This document shows, in pieces, positions 1-11,779 of a stretch of DNA of 64,000 bases. The notes under the pieces were generated by a model that had not been told where the DNA came from, made no database searches, and saw only the letters and a program-made list of their open reading frames with translations. The first letter of the stretch is position 1; each line of letters begins with the position of its first letter. The position numbers were made by a program, and so were the translations under genes. Source of the stretch: Agelas oroides (lineage: Eukaryota > Porifera > Demospongiae > Agelasida > Agelasidae). The stretch spans positions 4,353,307-4,417,306 of the forward strand of contig OX422188.1 in the NCBI GenBank assembly GCA_949130485.1, given 5' to 3'.

Positions 1-131
1 TTAAACAATCCTGCACGTGCTTCACAGTACCCCCTCGGTGATTTAAACTGCGTTATCAGGTCTTTCCCGCACATAAACAGGCTTGCACAAACCCCACAGG
101 GCCTCTACAGCGGCTTTCTCGATCTTCTCTG

Positions 132-1240
132 GCACTAGACAGGTCTGCAAGTGCTTCACAGCACCTCCTCGGAGGTTAAAACGGCGTTATGAGTTCTTTC
201 TCGCACATTAACTGACTTGCACTAGCCTCACAGGACCTCTACAGTGGTGAAAACAGTTTTCTTGATCACCGCTGGCACTTAAACATGACTATATGTGCTT
301 CACAGCACCCCTTGGTCATTAACACGGCGTTATCAGGCACATAAACAAGCTAGCACCAAACTCACAGGACCTCCACAACGGTGAAAACTGCTTTCTCGAT
401 CTTCTCTGGCACTTAAACAGGCCTACAAGTGCTTCCCAGCACCACCTCGGTGGTTAAAACGGCGTTATGAGTTCCTTCTCGCACATGAACAGGCTTCCAC
501 TAGCCTCACAGGACATCTACAGTTGTGAAAACAGCTTTCTCGATCTTCCCTGGCACTTAAACAAGACTGCACGTGCTTCATAGCACTTCATCGGAGGTTA
601 AAACGGCGTTATGAGGTCTTTCTCGCACATGAACAGGCTAGCACTAGCCTCACAGGACCTCTAGAGTGGTGAAAACAGCTTTCTCGATCTTCCCTGATAC
701 TAAAACAAGCCTGCATGTGCTTCACAGCACCCCCTCGGTGATTAAAACTACATTGTTAGGTCTTTCCCGCACATAAGCAGGCTTGCACCAACCTCACAGG
801 GCCTCCACAACGGTGAAAACTGCTTACTCGATGTTCTCTGGCACGGCAACAGGCCTGCAAGTGCTTCACAGCACCACCTCGGAGGTTAAAAGGGAGTTAT
901 GAGGTCTTTCTCCCTCATGAACAGGCACTCACTAGCCTCACAGGACCTCTACAGTGGTGAAAACAGTTTTTTCGATCTTCCCTGGCACTTAAACAATCCT
1001 GCACGTGCTTCACAGTACCCCCTCGGTGATTTAAACTGCGTTATCAGGTCTTTCCCGCACATAAACAGGCTTGCACAAACTCAACAGGGCCTTTATAGCG
1101 GCTTTTTCGATCTTCTCTGGCAATAGACAGGTCTGCAAGTGCTTCACAGCACCTCCTCGGAGGTTAAAACGGCGTTATGAGTTCTTTCTCACACATTAAC
1201 TGACTTGCACTAGCCTCACAGGACCTCTACAGTGGTGAAA
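132..1240. repeat. Segmental satellite copy, offset 1729 bp (first copy)
   Basis: The interval matches 1861-2969 nearly base for base, at a constant offset of 1729 bp (12 monomers plus 1 bp). Shared unusual variants include TGATCACCGCTGG, GACTATATGTGC, AAGCTAGCACC and AAAAGGGAGTTATGAGG. About 0.9 kb of the same variant string recurs at 16,179-17,110. The right boundary is approximate, because both copies return to generic satellite. Confidence 0.85.
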
Positions 1241-1860
1241 ACAGTTTTCTTGATCACCGCTGGCACTTAAACATGACTATATGTGCTTCACAGCACCCCT
1301 TGGTCATTAACACGGCGTTATCAGGTACCCCCTCGGTGATTTAAACTGCGTTATCAGGTCTTTCCCGCACATAAACAGGCTTGCACAAACCCCACAGGGC
1401 CTCTACAGCGGCTTTCTCGATCTTCTCTGGCACTAGACAGGTCTGCAGGTGCTTCACAGCACCTCCTCGGAGGTTAAAACGGCGTTATGAGTTCTTTCTC
1501 GCACATTAACTGGCTTGCACTAGCCTCACAGGACCTCTACAGTGGTGAAAAAAGCTTTCTCGATCTTTTGTGGCACTTAAACAAGCCTGCACCTGCTTCA
1601 AAGCACCCACTCGGTGATTCAAACGGCGTTATCAGGTCTTTCCCGCACATAAACAGGCTTTCACCAACCTCACAGAGCCTCCACAACGGTGAAAACTGCT
1701 TTCTCGATCTTCTCTGGCACTTAAACAGGCTTGCAAGTGCTTCCCAGCACCTCCTCGGAGGTTAAAACGGCATTATGAGGTCTTTCTCGCGCTTGAACAG
1801 GCTTGCACTAGCCTCACAGGACATGTACAGTGGTGAAAACAGCTTTGACGATCTTCCATG

Positions 1861-2969
1861 GCACTAGACAGGTCTGCAAGTGCTTCACAGCACCTCCTCG
1901 GAGGTTAAAACGGCGTTATGAGTTCTTTCTCGCACATTAACTGACTTGCACTAGCCTCACAGGACCTCTACAGTGGTGAAAACAGTTTTCTTGATCACCG
2001 CTGGCACTTAAACATGACTATATGTGCTTCACAGCACCCCTTGGTCATTAACACGGCGTTATCAGGCACATAAACAAGCTAGCACCAAACTCACAGGACC
2101 TCCACAACGGTGAAAACTGCTTTCTCGATCTTCTCTGGCACTTAAACAGGCCTACAAGTGCTTCCCAGCACCACCTCGGTGGTTAAAACGGCGTTATGAG
2201 TTCCTTCTCGCACATGAACAGGCTTCCACTAGCCTCACAGGACATCTACAGTTGTGAAAACAGCTTTCTCGATCTTCCCTGGCACTTAAACAAGACTGCA
2301 CGTGCTTCATAGCACTTCATCGGAGGTTAAAACGGCGTTATGAGGTCTTTCTCGCACATGAACAGGCTAGCACTAGCCTCACAGGACCTCTAGAGTGGTG
2401 AAAACAGCTTTCTCGATCTTCCCTCATACTTAAACAAGCCTGCACGTGCTTCACAGCATCCCCTCGGTGATTAAAACTACTTTGTCAGGTCTTTCCCGCA
2501 CATAAGCAGGCTTGTACCAACCTCACAGGGCCTCCACAACGGTGAAAACTGCTTACTCGATGTTCTCTGGCACGTCAACAGGCCTGCAAGTGCTTCACAG
2601 CACCACCTCGGAGGTTAAAAGGGAGTTATGAGGTCTTTCTCCCTCATGAACAGGCACTCACTAGTCTCACAGGACCTCTACAGTGGTGAAAACAGCTTTT
2701 TCGATCTTCCCTGGCACTTAAACAATCCTGCACGTGCTTCACAGTACCCCCTCGGTGATTTAAACTGCGTTATCAGGTCTTTCCCGCACATAAACAGGCT
2801 TGCACAAACCCCACAGGGCCTCTACAGCGGCTTTCTCGATCTTCTCTGGCACTAGACAGGTCTGCAGGTGCTTCACAGCACCTCCTCGGAGGTTAAAACG
2901 GCGTTATGAGTTCTTTCTCGCACATTAACTGGCTTGCACTAGCCTCACAGGACCTCTACAGTGGTGAAA
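1861..2969. repeat. Segmental satellite copy, offset 1729 bp (second copy)
   Basis: Partner of 132-1240, with the same order of rare monomer variants and only scattered substitutions. For example GTTTTTTCG at 965-973 corresponds to GCTTTTTCG here. A second local duplication is superimposed: 1326-1860 matches 2745-3279 at an offset of 1419 bp. The area has therefore undergone at least two unequal exchanges with different registers. Confidence 0.85.
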
Positions 2970-3324
2970 AAAGCTTTCTCGATCTTTTGTGGCACTTAAA
3001 CAAGCCTGCACCTGCTTCAAAGCACCCACTCGGTGATTCAAACGGCGTTATCAGGTCTTTCCCGCACATAAACAGGCTTTCACCAACCTCACAGAGCCTC
3101 CACAACGTTGAAAACTGCTTTCTCGATCTTCTCTGGCACTTAAACAGGCTTGCAAGTGCTTCCCAGCACCTCCTCGGAGGTTAAAACGGCATTATGAGGT
3201 CTTTCTCGCGCATGAACAGTCTTGCACTAGCCTCACAGGACATGTACAGTGGTGAAAACAGCTTTGACGATCTTCCATGGCACTTAAACAAGCCTGCACG
3301 TGCTTCACAGCCCCCTCTTGGTGA

Positions 3325-3567
3325 TCAAAACGGCGTTATCAGGTTAATACTTCAACAATTTGCAGAAAAGTAGCGAGATGTGACAAAAAATTATGTGTAG
3401 TTTTGATCGAGGCAGATATTTATAACAAAGCTGTGCAAGGAAATATACCCAAGCCTCTAAGGAACCTCTATATCAAATTTGATGTGAATACATTAGGACA
3501 TTGTGGAGAAATGGCCCGTGTAGAAGAATATTTACATACTTTTGGAAACTCTGACATCACTACTTAG
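3325..3567 (+). pseudogene. Captured AT-rich coding-like fragment of unknown origin
   Basis: Satellite stops at GTTATCAGGT (3344) and resumes at CTTAGAAAGG (3563). The 218 bp between are AT-rich, unlike anything else in the window, and replace roughly 100 bp of satellite. One plus-strand frame is open from 3325 through the whole insert to a TAG at 3565-3567 that is shared with the satellite junction. About 73 codons come from the insert itself. The peptide has balanced composition with hydrophobic, acidic and basic residues mixed (it includes LCVVLIEADIYNK and GEMARVEEYLHTFG), more like a real protein than the satellite frames. No start codon lies near the left end; the first ATG is at 3511. 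There is no target-site duplication, terminal repeat or poly(A). It could be an exon piece, a retrocopy fragment or part of a mobile or viral-derived gene; I do not recognise the family. Confidence 0.45.
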
Positions 3568-4790
3568 AAAGGCCTGCAAGTGCTTCACAGCATCTCCTCG
3601 GAGGATAAAACGGCGTTATGAGTTCTTTCTCGCACATGAACAGGCTTGCACTAGACTTACAGAACCTCTACAGCGGTGAAAACAGCTTTCTCGATCTTCC
3701 CTGGCACTTAAACAAGCCTGCACGTGCTTCACAGCAACCCCTCGTTGATTCAAACGGCGTTATCAGGTCTTTCACGCACATAAACAGGCTTGCACCAACC
3801 TCAAAGGGCCACCAGAACGTTGAAAACTGCTTTCTCGATTTTCTCTGGCACTTAAACAGGCCTGCAAGTACTTCACAGCACCTCTTCGGAGGCGTTATGA
3901 GGTCTTTCTCCCACATGAACAGGCTTGCACTAGCCTCACAGGACCTCTATAGTGGTGAAAACAGCTTTCTCGATCTTCTCTGGCACTTAAACAAGCCAGC
4001 ACGTGCTTCACTGCACCCCCTCGGTGATTAAAACGGCGTGATCAGGCCTTTCCCTCACATAAACAGGCTTGCACCAACCTCACAGGGTGAAAACTGCTTT
4101 CTCGATCTTCTCTGGCACTAGACAGGCCTGCAACTGCTCCCCAGCACCTCCTCTGAGGTTAAAACGGCGTTATGAGTTCTTTCTCGCACATGAACAGGCC
4201 TGCACTAGCCTCACAGTACCTCTACAGTGGTGAAAAGAGCTTTCTCGAGCATCACTGGCACTTAAACATAATTGTACGTGCTTCACAGCACCCCCTCGGT
4301 CATTTACACGGCGTTATCAGGTGTTTTCCGCACATAAACAGGCTTGCACCAAACTCACAGGGCCTCCACAACGGTGAAAACTGCTTTCTCAATCTTCTCT
4401 GGTACTCAAAGAGGCCTGCAAGTGCTTCACAGCACCCCCTCGGTGATTAAAACGGCGTTATCAGGACTTTCCCGCACATAAACAGGCTTGCACCAACCTC
4501 ACAGGGCCTCTACAGCGGTGGAAACTGCTTTCTCGATCTTCTCTGGCACTAGACAGGCCTGCAACTGCTCCCCAGCGCTTCCTCGGAGGTTAAAACGGCG
4601 TTATGAGTTCATTCTCGCACATGAACAGGCCTGCACTTGCCTCACAGCACCTCTACAGTTGTGATAACAGCTTTCTCGATCTTCCTTGGCACATAAACAC
4701 GCCTGCACGTGCTTCACAGCACCCCCTCGGTCATTAACACGCCATTATCAGGTGTTTCCCGCACATAAACAAGCTTGCACCAAACTCACA

Positions 4791-5740
4791 GGGCCTCAAC
4801 TACGGTGAAACTGCTTTCACAATCTTCTCTGGCACTTAAACAGGCCTGCAAGTGCTTAACAGCATCCCCTCGGTGATTAAAACTTCGTTATCAGGTCTTT
4901 CCCGCACATAAACAGGCTTGCACCAACCTCACAGGGCCTCTACAGCGGTGGAAACTGCTTTCTCGATCTTCTCTGGCACTTAAACAGGCCTGCAAGTGCT
5001 TCTCACCACCTCCTCGGAGGTTAAATCGGCGTTATGAGATCTTTCTCGCACATGAACAGGCTTGCACTAGCCTCACAGGACATCTACAGTGGTGAAAACA
5101 GCTTTCTCGATCTTCCCTGGCACTTAAACAAGCCTGCACGTGCTTCACAGCACCCCCTCGATGATCAAAACGTCGTTATCAAGTACATAAACATGCTTGC
5201 ACCAACCTCACAGGGCCTCCACAACGGTGAAAACTGTTCTCTCGATCTTCTCTGGCACTTAAAAAGGCCTGCAAGCGCTTCCCAGCACCTCCTTGGAGGT
5301 TAAAACGGCGTTATGAGGTCTTTCTCGCACATGAACAGGCTTGCACTAGCCTCACGGGACCTCTACAGTGGTGAAAAAAGCCTTCTCGATCTTCCGTGGG
5401 ACTTAAACAAGCCTGCACGTGCTTCACAGCACCCCCTCGGTGATTAAAACGGCGTTAGCAGGCCTTTCCCGCACATAAACATGCTTGCACTCTGGCACTT
5501 AAAAAGGCCTGCAAGCGCTTCCCAGCACCTCCTTGGAGGTTAAAACGGCGTTATGAGGTCGTTTTCGCACATGAACAGGCTTGCACTAGCCTTACAGGAC
5601 ATCTACAGTGGTAAAAACAGCTTTCTTGATCTTCCCTGGCACTTAAACAAGCCTGCACGTGCTTCACAGCACCGCCTCGGTGATTAAAACGGCGTTATCA
5701 GGTCTCTCCCGCACATAAACATGCTTGAACCAAACTCGCA
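4791..5740. repeat. 950-bp higher-order repeat, copy 1
   Basis: Begins at GGCCTCAACTACGG and is repeated immediately at 5741 with an offset of exactly 950 bp. Inside lies an out-of-register junction at about 5490, where CATGCTTGCAC runs straight into TCTGGCAC, a loss of about 58 bp of monomer. 950 + 58 = 1008 = 7 x 144, so the unit is a 7-mer that lost 58 bp before it was duplicated. Confidence 0.9.
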
Positions 5741-6690
5741 GGGCCTCAACTACGGTGAAACTGCTTTCACAATCTTCTCTGGCACTTAAACAGGCCTGCA
5801 AGTGCTTAACAGCATCCCCTCGGTGATTAAAACTTCGTTATCAGGTCTTTCCCGCACATTAACAGGCTTGCACCAACCTCACAGGGCCTCTACAGCGGTG
5901 GAAACTGCTTTCTCGAGCTTCTCTGGCACTTAAACAGGCCTGCAAGTGCTTCTCACCACCTCCTCGGAGGTTAAATCGGCGTTATGAGATCGTTCTCGCA
6001 CATGAACAGGCTTGCACTAGCCTCACAGGACATCTACAGTGGTGAAAACAGCTTTCTCGATCTTCCCTGGCACTTAAACAAGCCTGCACGTGCTTCACAG
6101 CACCCCCTCGATGATCAAAACGTCGTTATCAAGTACATAAACATGCTTGCACCAACCTCACAGGGCCTCCACAACGGTGAAATCTGTTCTCTCGATCTTC
6201 TCTGGCACTTAAAAAGGCCTGCAAGCGCTTCCCAGCACCTCCTTGGAGGTTAAAACGGCGTTATGAGGTCTTTCTCGCACATGAACAGGCTTGCACTAGC
6301 CTCACGGGACCTCTACAGTGGTGAAAAAAGCCTTCTCGATCTTCCGTGGGACTTAAACAAGCCTGCACGTGCTTCACAGCACCCCCTCGGTGATTAAAAC
6401 GGCGTTAGCAGGCCTTTCCCGCACTTAAACATGCTTGCACTCTGGCACTTAAAAAGGCCTGCAAGCGCTTCCCAGCACCTCCTTGGAGGTTAAAACGGCG
6501 TTATGAGGCCGTTTTCGCACATGAACAGGCTTGCACTAGCCTTACAGGACATCTACAGTGGTAAAAACAGCTTTCTTGATCTTCCCTGGCACTTAAACAA
6601 GCCTGTACGTGCTTCACAGCACCGCCTCGGTGATTAAAACGGCGTTATCAGGTCTCTCCCGAACATAAACATGCTTGAACCAAACTCGCA
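5741..6690. repeat. 950-bp higher-order repeat, copy 2
   Basis: Second copy of 4791-5740, differing at only a few positions (for example GTGAAATCTG near 6178 versus GTGAAAACTG near 5228). It shares the same 58-bp internal deletion. After 6690 the sequence diverges to generic satellite. Confidence 0.9.
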
Positions 6691-9323
6691 GGGCCTCCAC
6701 AACGGTGAAAGCTGCTTTTTCGATCTTCTCTGGCACTTAAACTGGCCTGCAAGTTCTCTACTGCTCCTCCTCGGAGGGTAAAACGGCGTTATGAGGACAT
6801 TCTCTCACCTGAACAGTCTTGCATTAGCCTCACAGGACCTCTACAGTGGTGAAAACAGCTTTCTCGAACTTCCCTGGCACTTCAACAAGCCTGCACGTGC
6901 TTCACAGCATCCCCTCGGGGTTTAAAACGGCGTTATCAGGTCTTTCCCGCACATAAACAGGCTTGCACCAAACTCGCAGGGCCTCCACAGCGGTGAAAAC
7001 TGCTTTCTCGATCTTCTCTGGCACTTAAACCGGCCTGCAAGTGCTCTACAGCTCCTCCTCGGAGGGTAAAACGGCGTTATGAGGACATTCTCTCACCTGA
7101 ACACTCTTGCATTAGCCTCACAGGACCTCTACAGTGGTGAAAACTGCTTTCTCGATCTTCTCCGGCGCGTCAACAGACCTGCAAGTGCTTCACAGCACCA
7201 CCTCGGAGGTTAAAAGGGCGTTATGAGGTCTTTCTCCCTCATGAGCAGGCTTTCACTAGCCTCACAGAACTTCTACAGTGGTGAAAACAGCTTTCTCGAA
7301 CTTCCCTGGCACTTAAACATTCCTGCACGTGCTTCACAGCACCCCCTCGGTGATTAAAACTGCGTTATCAGGTCTTTCCCGCACATAAACAGGCTTGCAC
7401 AAACCCCACAGGGCTTCTACAGCGGCTTTCTCGATCTTCTCTGGCACTAGACAGGTCTGCAAGTGCTTCACAGCACCTCCTCGGAGGTTAAAACGGCGTT
7501 ATGAGTTCTTTCTCGCACATGAACAGGCTTGCACTAGACTTACAGAACCTCTACAGTGGTGAAAAAAGTCTTCTCGATCTTCCGTGGGACTTAAACAAGC
7601 CTGCACGTGCTTCAAAGCACCCACTCGGTGATTCAAACGGCGTTATCAGGTCTTTCCCGCACATAAACAGGCTTTCACAAACCTTACAGGGCCTCCACAA
7701 CGGTGAAAACTGCTTTCTCGATCTTCTCTGACACTTAAACAGGCTTGCAAGTGCTTCGCAGCACCTCCTCGGAGGTTAAAACGGCGTTATGAGGTCTTTC
7801 TCGCGCATGAACAGGCTTGCACTAGACTCGCAGGACATCTACAGTGGTGAAAACAGCTTTGAGGATCTTCCATGGCACTTAAACAAGCCTGCACGTGCTT
7901 CACAGCCCCTCCCTCGGTGATCAAAACGGCGTTATCAGGTCTTTCCCTCACACAAAAAGGCTTGCACTAACCTCACAAAGCCTCTACAGCGGTGAAAACT
8001 GTTTTCTCGATCTTCTCTGGCACTTAAACATGCCTGTAAGTGCTTCCCAGCACCTCCTCGGGGGTTAAAACAGCGTTATGAGTTCTTTCTCGCACATGAA
8101 CAGGCTTGCACTAGCCTTACAGGACCTCTACAGTGGTGAAAACAGCTTTCTTGATCATCCCTGGCACTTAAACATGACTATATGTGCTTCACAGCACCAC
8201 GTCGGTCATTAACAAGGCGTTATGACGTGCTTCCCGCACATAAACAGGCTTGCACTAACCTCACAGGACCTCCACCACGGTGAAAACTGCTTTCTCGATC
8301 TTCTCTGGCACTTAAACTGGCCTGCAAGTGCTTCCCATCACCTCCTCCGAGTTTAAAACGGCGTTATGAGGACATTCTCTCACCTAAACAGTCTAGCACT
8401 AGCCTCACAGGACTTCTACAGTGGTGAAAACAGCTTTCTCGATCTTCCCTGGCACTTAAACAAGCCTGCACGTGCTTCAAAGCATCCCCTAGGTGATTAA
8501 AACGGCGTTATCAGGTCTTTCCCGCACATAAACATGCTTTCACCAATCTCACAGGGCTTCTACAGCGGTGGAAACTGCTTTCTCGATCTTCTCCGGCGCG
8601 TCAACAGGCCTGCAAGTGCTTCACAGCACAACCTCGGAGGTTAAAAGGGCGTTATGAGGTCTTTCTCCCTCATGAACAGGCTTTCACTAGCCTCACAGAA
8701 CCTCTACAGTGGTGAAAACAGCTTTCTCGATCTTCCCTGGCACTTAAACATTCCTGCACGTGCTTCACAGCACCCCCTCGGTGATCAAAACGGCGTTATC
8801 AGGTCTTTCGCTCGCATAAAAAGGCTTGCACCATCCTAACAGGGCCTCCACAATGGTGAAAACTGTTTTCTCGATCTTCTCTGGCACTTAAACAGGCCTG
8901 CAAGCGCTTCCCATCACCTGCTCCGAGGTTAAAACGGCGTTATGAGGACATTCTCTCACCTGAACAGTCTTGCACTAGCCTCACAGGACTTCTACAGTGG
9001 TGAAAACAGCTTTCTCGATCGTCCCTGGCATTTAAACAAGCCTGCACGTGCTTCAAAGCATCCCCTTGGTGATTAAAACGGCGTTATCAGGTCTTTCCCG
9101 CACATAAACATGCTTGCACCAATCTCGCAGGGCCTCCACAACGGTGAAAGCTGCTTTCTCGATCTTCTCTGGCACTTAAACTGCCCTGCAAGTGCTCCAC
9201 AGCACCTCCTCGGAGGTTAAAACGGCGTTATCAGGTCTCTCCCTCACATAAACAGGCTTGCACCAAACTCGCAGGGCCTCCACAACGGTGAAAGCTGCTT
9301 TCTCGATCTTCTCTGGCCCTTAA

Positions 9324-10302
9324 GGTATTACAACCTTGAATCGCGAATCGGGCCGATTCCGCTCATGAATAATTAATGATCGGGTGACCATAATGGCGCG
9401 ATTGAAATTCATTGGCTTGTTTACACTTTCCCATGGCGGCAACCGGAATCAACAAGGGGGGCGTGTCCCTTTGATGTGGCCTGCGACCCTTTGTAGTGGT
9501 CTGGCGGCACTTTCATGTGGCTGCATGGGCGGAACTTTGAAGAAATCCTCCAACACTTAAAAAAAAAAAAAAAAAAAAAAAACACAGTAAGAAGATTTTC
9601 TAGCTCGTTGAATGTGATGGTTTGCTAGTTGTGTGTGCAAAGCTTGCCTGAGTGGGCTTGAATGTTTGTGAGTGTGGTGGAAAGGCGGAGAGCCCTCCTG
9701 GAAGACGGTTGTCATCACACAGTTGTCCAGCAAAGGTACTGTAGAAAGCTGACTTTTCGGGCTTGTAGGCCCCGCCCGATTTTATGCTAGCGGGAATGTG
9801 TGTAACTTGACTCCATTCTAGGGGCAATGACAGGGAGTAGGTTTGTGGGCATAACTCCCTGGCCTGGAGGTGAGCGGGAAAAAGCATACGTAGTTTTGTA
9901 GAGGGTGAGTTGAGCTTTCTGAAACTGGGCTCAGTGTTGGTTGGTTTGAGTGGAGGTGTGTCGAATTTTTCTTGAAAGCCAGCATAGCCAAATTTACTGC
10001 TTTTGAGGTCAAATGCGTGTTTTGGCCTGTAGACTGGAACTGAAGTGGTCCCAGGACAAACCCATACGTAAAGTTTTTACTTGTTTTGTGTGTGTGTTGA
10101 TGATGTGGTCAGACTGGGGGTGGAGTGTTGGAGAGGGTGCAAATTTTTATTTTAGCTGAGGGACTAAAAATTGAGTTTTTTGGCATTATCAGCTAGAGAA
10201 AGCAGTTTGGTACAAACTTTTTGTGAATCTTGTGTACGCTTAGACATTACCCATAAATCCGTCCACATGGCTCGGAGAATTATGATTCAAGGTTTTCCTA
10301 CC
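9324..10302. mobile_element. Non-autonomous TTAA-flanked DNA transposon (piggyBac- or Kolobok-like)
   Basis: A 979-bp insertion flanked by TTAA at 9320-9323 and 10303-10306. Removing the element and one TTAA restores CTGGCCCTTAAACTGGCC, a satellite string found intact near 24,414, so the target duplication is exact. The ends form an imperfect inverted repeat of about 19 bp: the left end starts GGTATTACAACCTTGAATC, and the right end read in complement starts GGTAGGAAAACCTTGAATC. A run of 24 A lies inside. Short minus-strand frames (64 and 95 codons, at 9600-10012) show no transposase motif I recognise. TTAA duplication is known for piggyBac and Kolobok superfamilies; the GG terminus leaves the assignment open. 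Confidence 0.82.
9559..9582. repeat. Poly(A) tract, 24 A
   Basis: An uninterrupted run of 24 A inside the TTAA element. It may be the tail of a retroposed piece nested in the transposon, but no target duplication or SINE body is evident to its left. Confidence 0.9.
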
Positions 10303-11779
10303 TTAAACTGGCCTGCAAGTGCTTCACAGCACCTCCTCGGAGGTTAAATCGGCGTTATGAGGACTTTCTCTCACCTGAACAGTCTTGCACTAGCCTCACA
10401 GGACCTCTACAGTGTTGAAAACAGCTTTCTCGATCTTCCCTGGCACTCAAACAAGCCTGCACGTGCTTCACAGCACCCCCTCGGTGATAAAACGGCGTTA
10501 TCAGGTCTTTCCTGCACATAAACAGGTTTGTATCAACCTCGCAAGGCCTCCACAGCGGTGAAAACTGCTTTCTCGATCTTCTCTGGCACCTAAACAGGCC
10601 TGCAAGCGCTTCCCAGCACCTCCTCGGAGGTTAAAACGGCGTTATGAGGTCTTTCTCGCACATGATCAGGTTTGCACTAGCCTCACAGGACCTCTACAGT
10701 GGTAAAAACGGCTTTCTCGATCATCCCTGGCACTTAAATATGACTGTACGTGCTTCAAAGCACCGCCTCGGTGATTAAAACGGCGTTATCAGGTCTTTCC
10801 CGCACATAAACAGGCTTGTATCAACCTCGCAAGGCCTCCACAGCGGGGAAAGCTGCTTTCTCGATCTTCTCTGGCACTTAAACTGGCCTGCAAGTGCTCC
10901 ACAGCACCTCCTTGGAGGTTAAAACGGCGTTATGAGGACTTTCTCTCACCGGAACAGTCTTGTACTACCCTCACAGGGCCTCTACAGTGGTGAAAACAGC
11001 TTTCTCGATCTTCCCTGGCACTTAAACAAGCCTGCACCTGCTTCACAGCACCCCCTCGGTGATTAAAACAGCGTTATCAGGTCTTTCCCGCAAATGAACA
11101 GGCTTGCACCAACCTCACAGGACCTCAACAACGGTGAAAACTGCTTTCTCTATCTTCTCTGGCACTTAAACAGCCTGCAAGTGCTTCACAGCATCTCCTC
11201 GGAGGTTAAAACGGCGTTATGAGTTCTTTTCACACATGAACAGGCTTGCACTAGACTCACAGAACCTCTACAGTGGTGAAAACAGCTTTCTCGATCTTCC
11301 CTGGCACTTAAACAAGCCTGCACGTGCTTCACAGCACCCCCTCGGTGATAAAACGGCGTTATCAGGTCTTTCCTGCACATAAACATGCTTGCACCAAACT
11401 CGCAGTGCCTCCACAACGGGGAAAGCTGCTTTCTCGATCTTCTCTGGCACTTAAACTGGCCTGCAAGTGCTCCGCAGCACCTCCTCGGAGGTTAAAACGG
11501 CGTTATGAGGACTTTCTCTCACCGGAACAGTCTTGTACTAGCCTCACAGGGCCTCTACAGTAGTGAAAACAGCTTTCTCGATCTTCCCTGGCACTTAAAC
11601 AAGCCTGCACCTGCTTCACAGCACCCCCTCGGTGATTAAAACAGCGTTATCAGGTCTTTCTCGCAAATGAACAGGCTTGCACCAATCTCACAGGACCTCA
11701 ACAGCGGTTAAAAGTGCTTTCTCGATCTTCTCTGGCACTTAAACAAGCCTGTACGTGCTTCACAGCACCACCTCGGAGG

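Larger units (their letters stand above)
1..3344. repeat. 144-bp satellite array, block 1
   Basis: Tandem 144-bp monomers, mostly alternating A type (GTTATCAGG, CATAAACAGG) and B type (GTTATGAG, CATGAACAGG). Several A monomers carry a short deletion in which CTCTACAGCGG runs straight into CTTTCTCGATC, losing about 10 bp (near 105, 1100, 1405 and 2825). The block is a mosaic of overlapping copies of itself, at offsets of 988, 1419 and 1729 bp. One out-of-register junction lies near 1325, where GTTATCAGG is followed directly by TACCCCCTCGG. The 75-92-codon open frames here are in-frame satellite, with no promoter or independent gene signature. Confidence 0.97.
3563..9323. repeat. 144-bp satellite array, block 2
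   Basis: Continuous A/B satellite between the captured fragment and the TTAA element. The left part (4,045 to about 4,915) matches 24,905 to about 25,775, including the rare strings CCTCACAGGGTGAAAACTGC and CTCCTCTGAGG. The middle is the 950-bp tandem duplication at 4791-6690. The stretch 7,160-8,030 matches 22,687-23,555 (rare strings CTCCGGCGCGTCAACAG and CCGTGGGACTTAAAC). The last part before the element ends in CTGGCCCTTAA, a local variant of the usual CTGGCACTTAA. No other sequence class is present. Confidence 0.97.
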
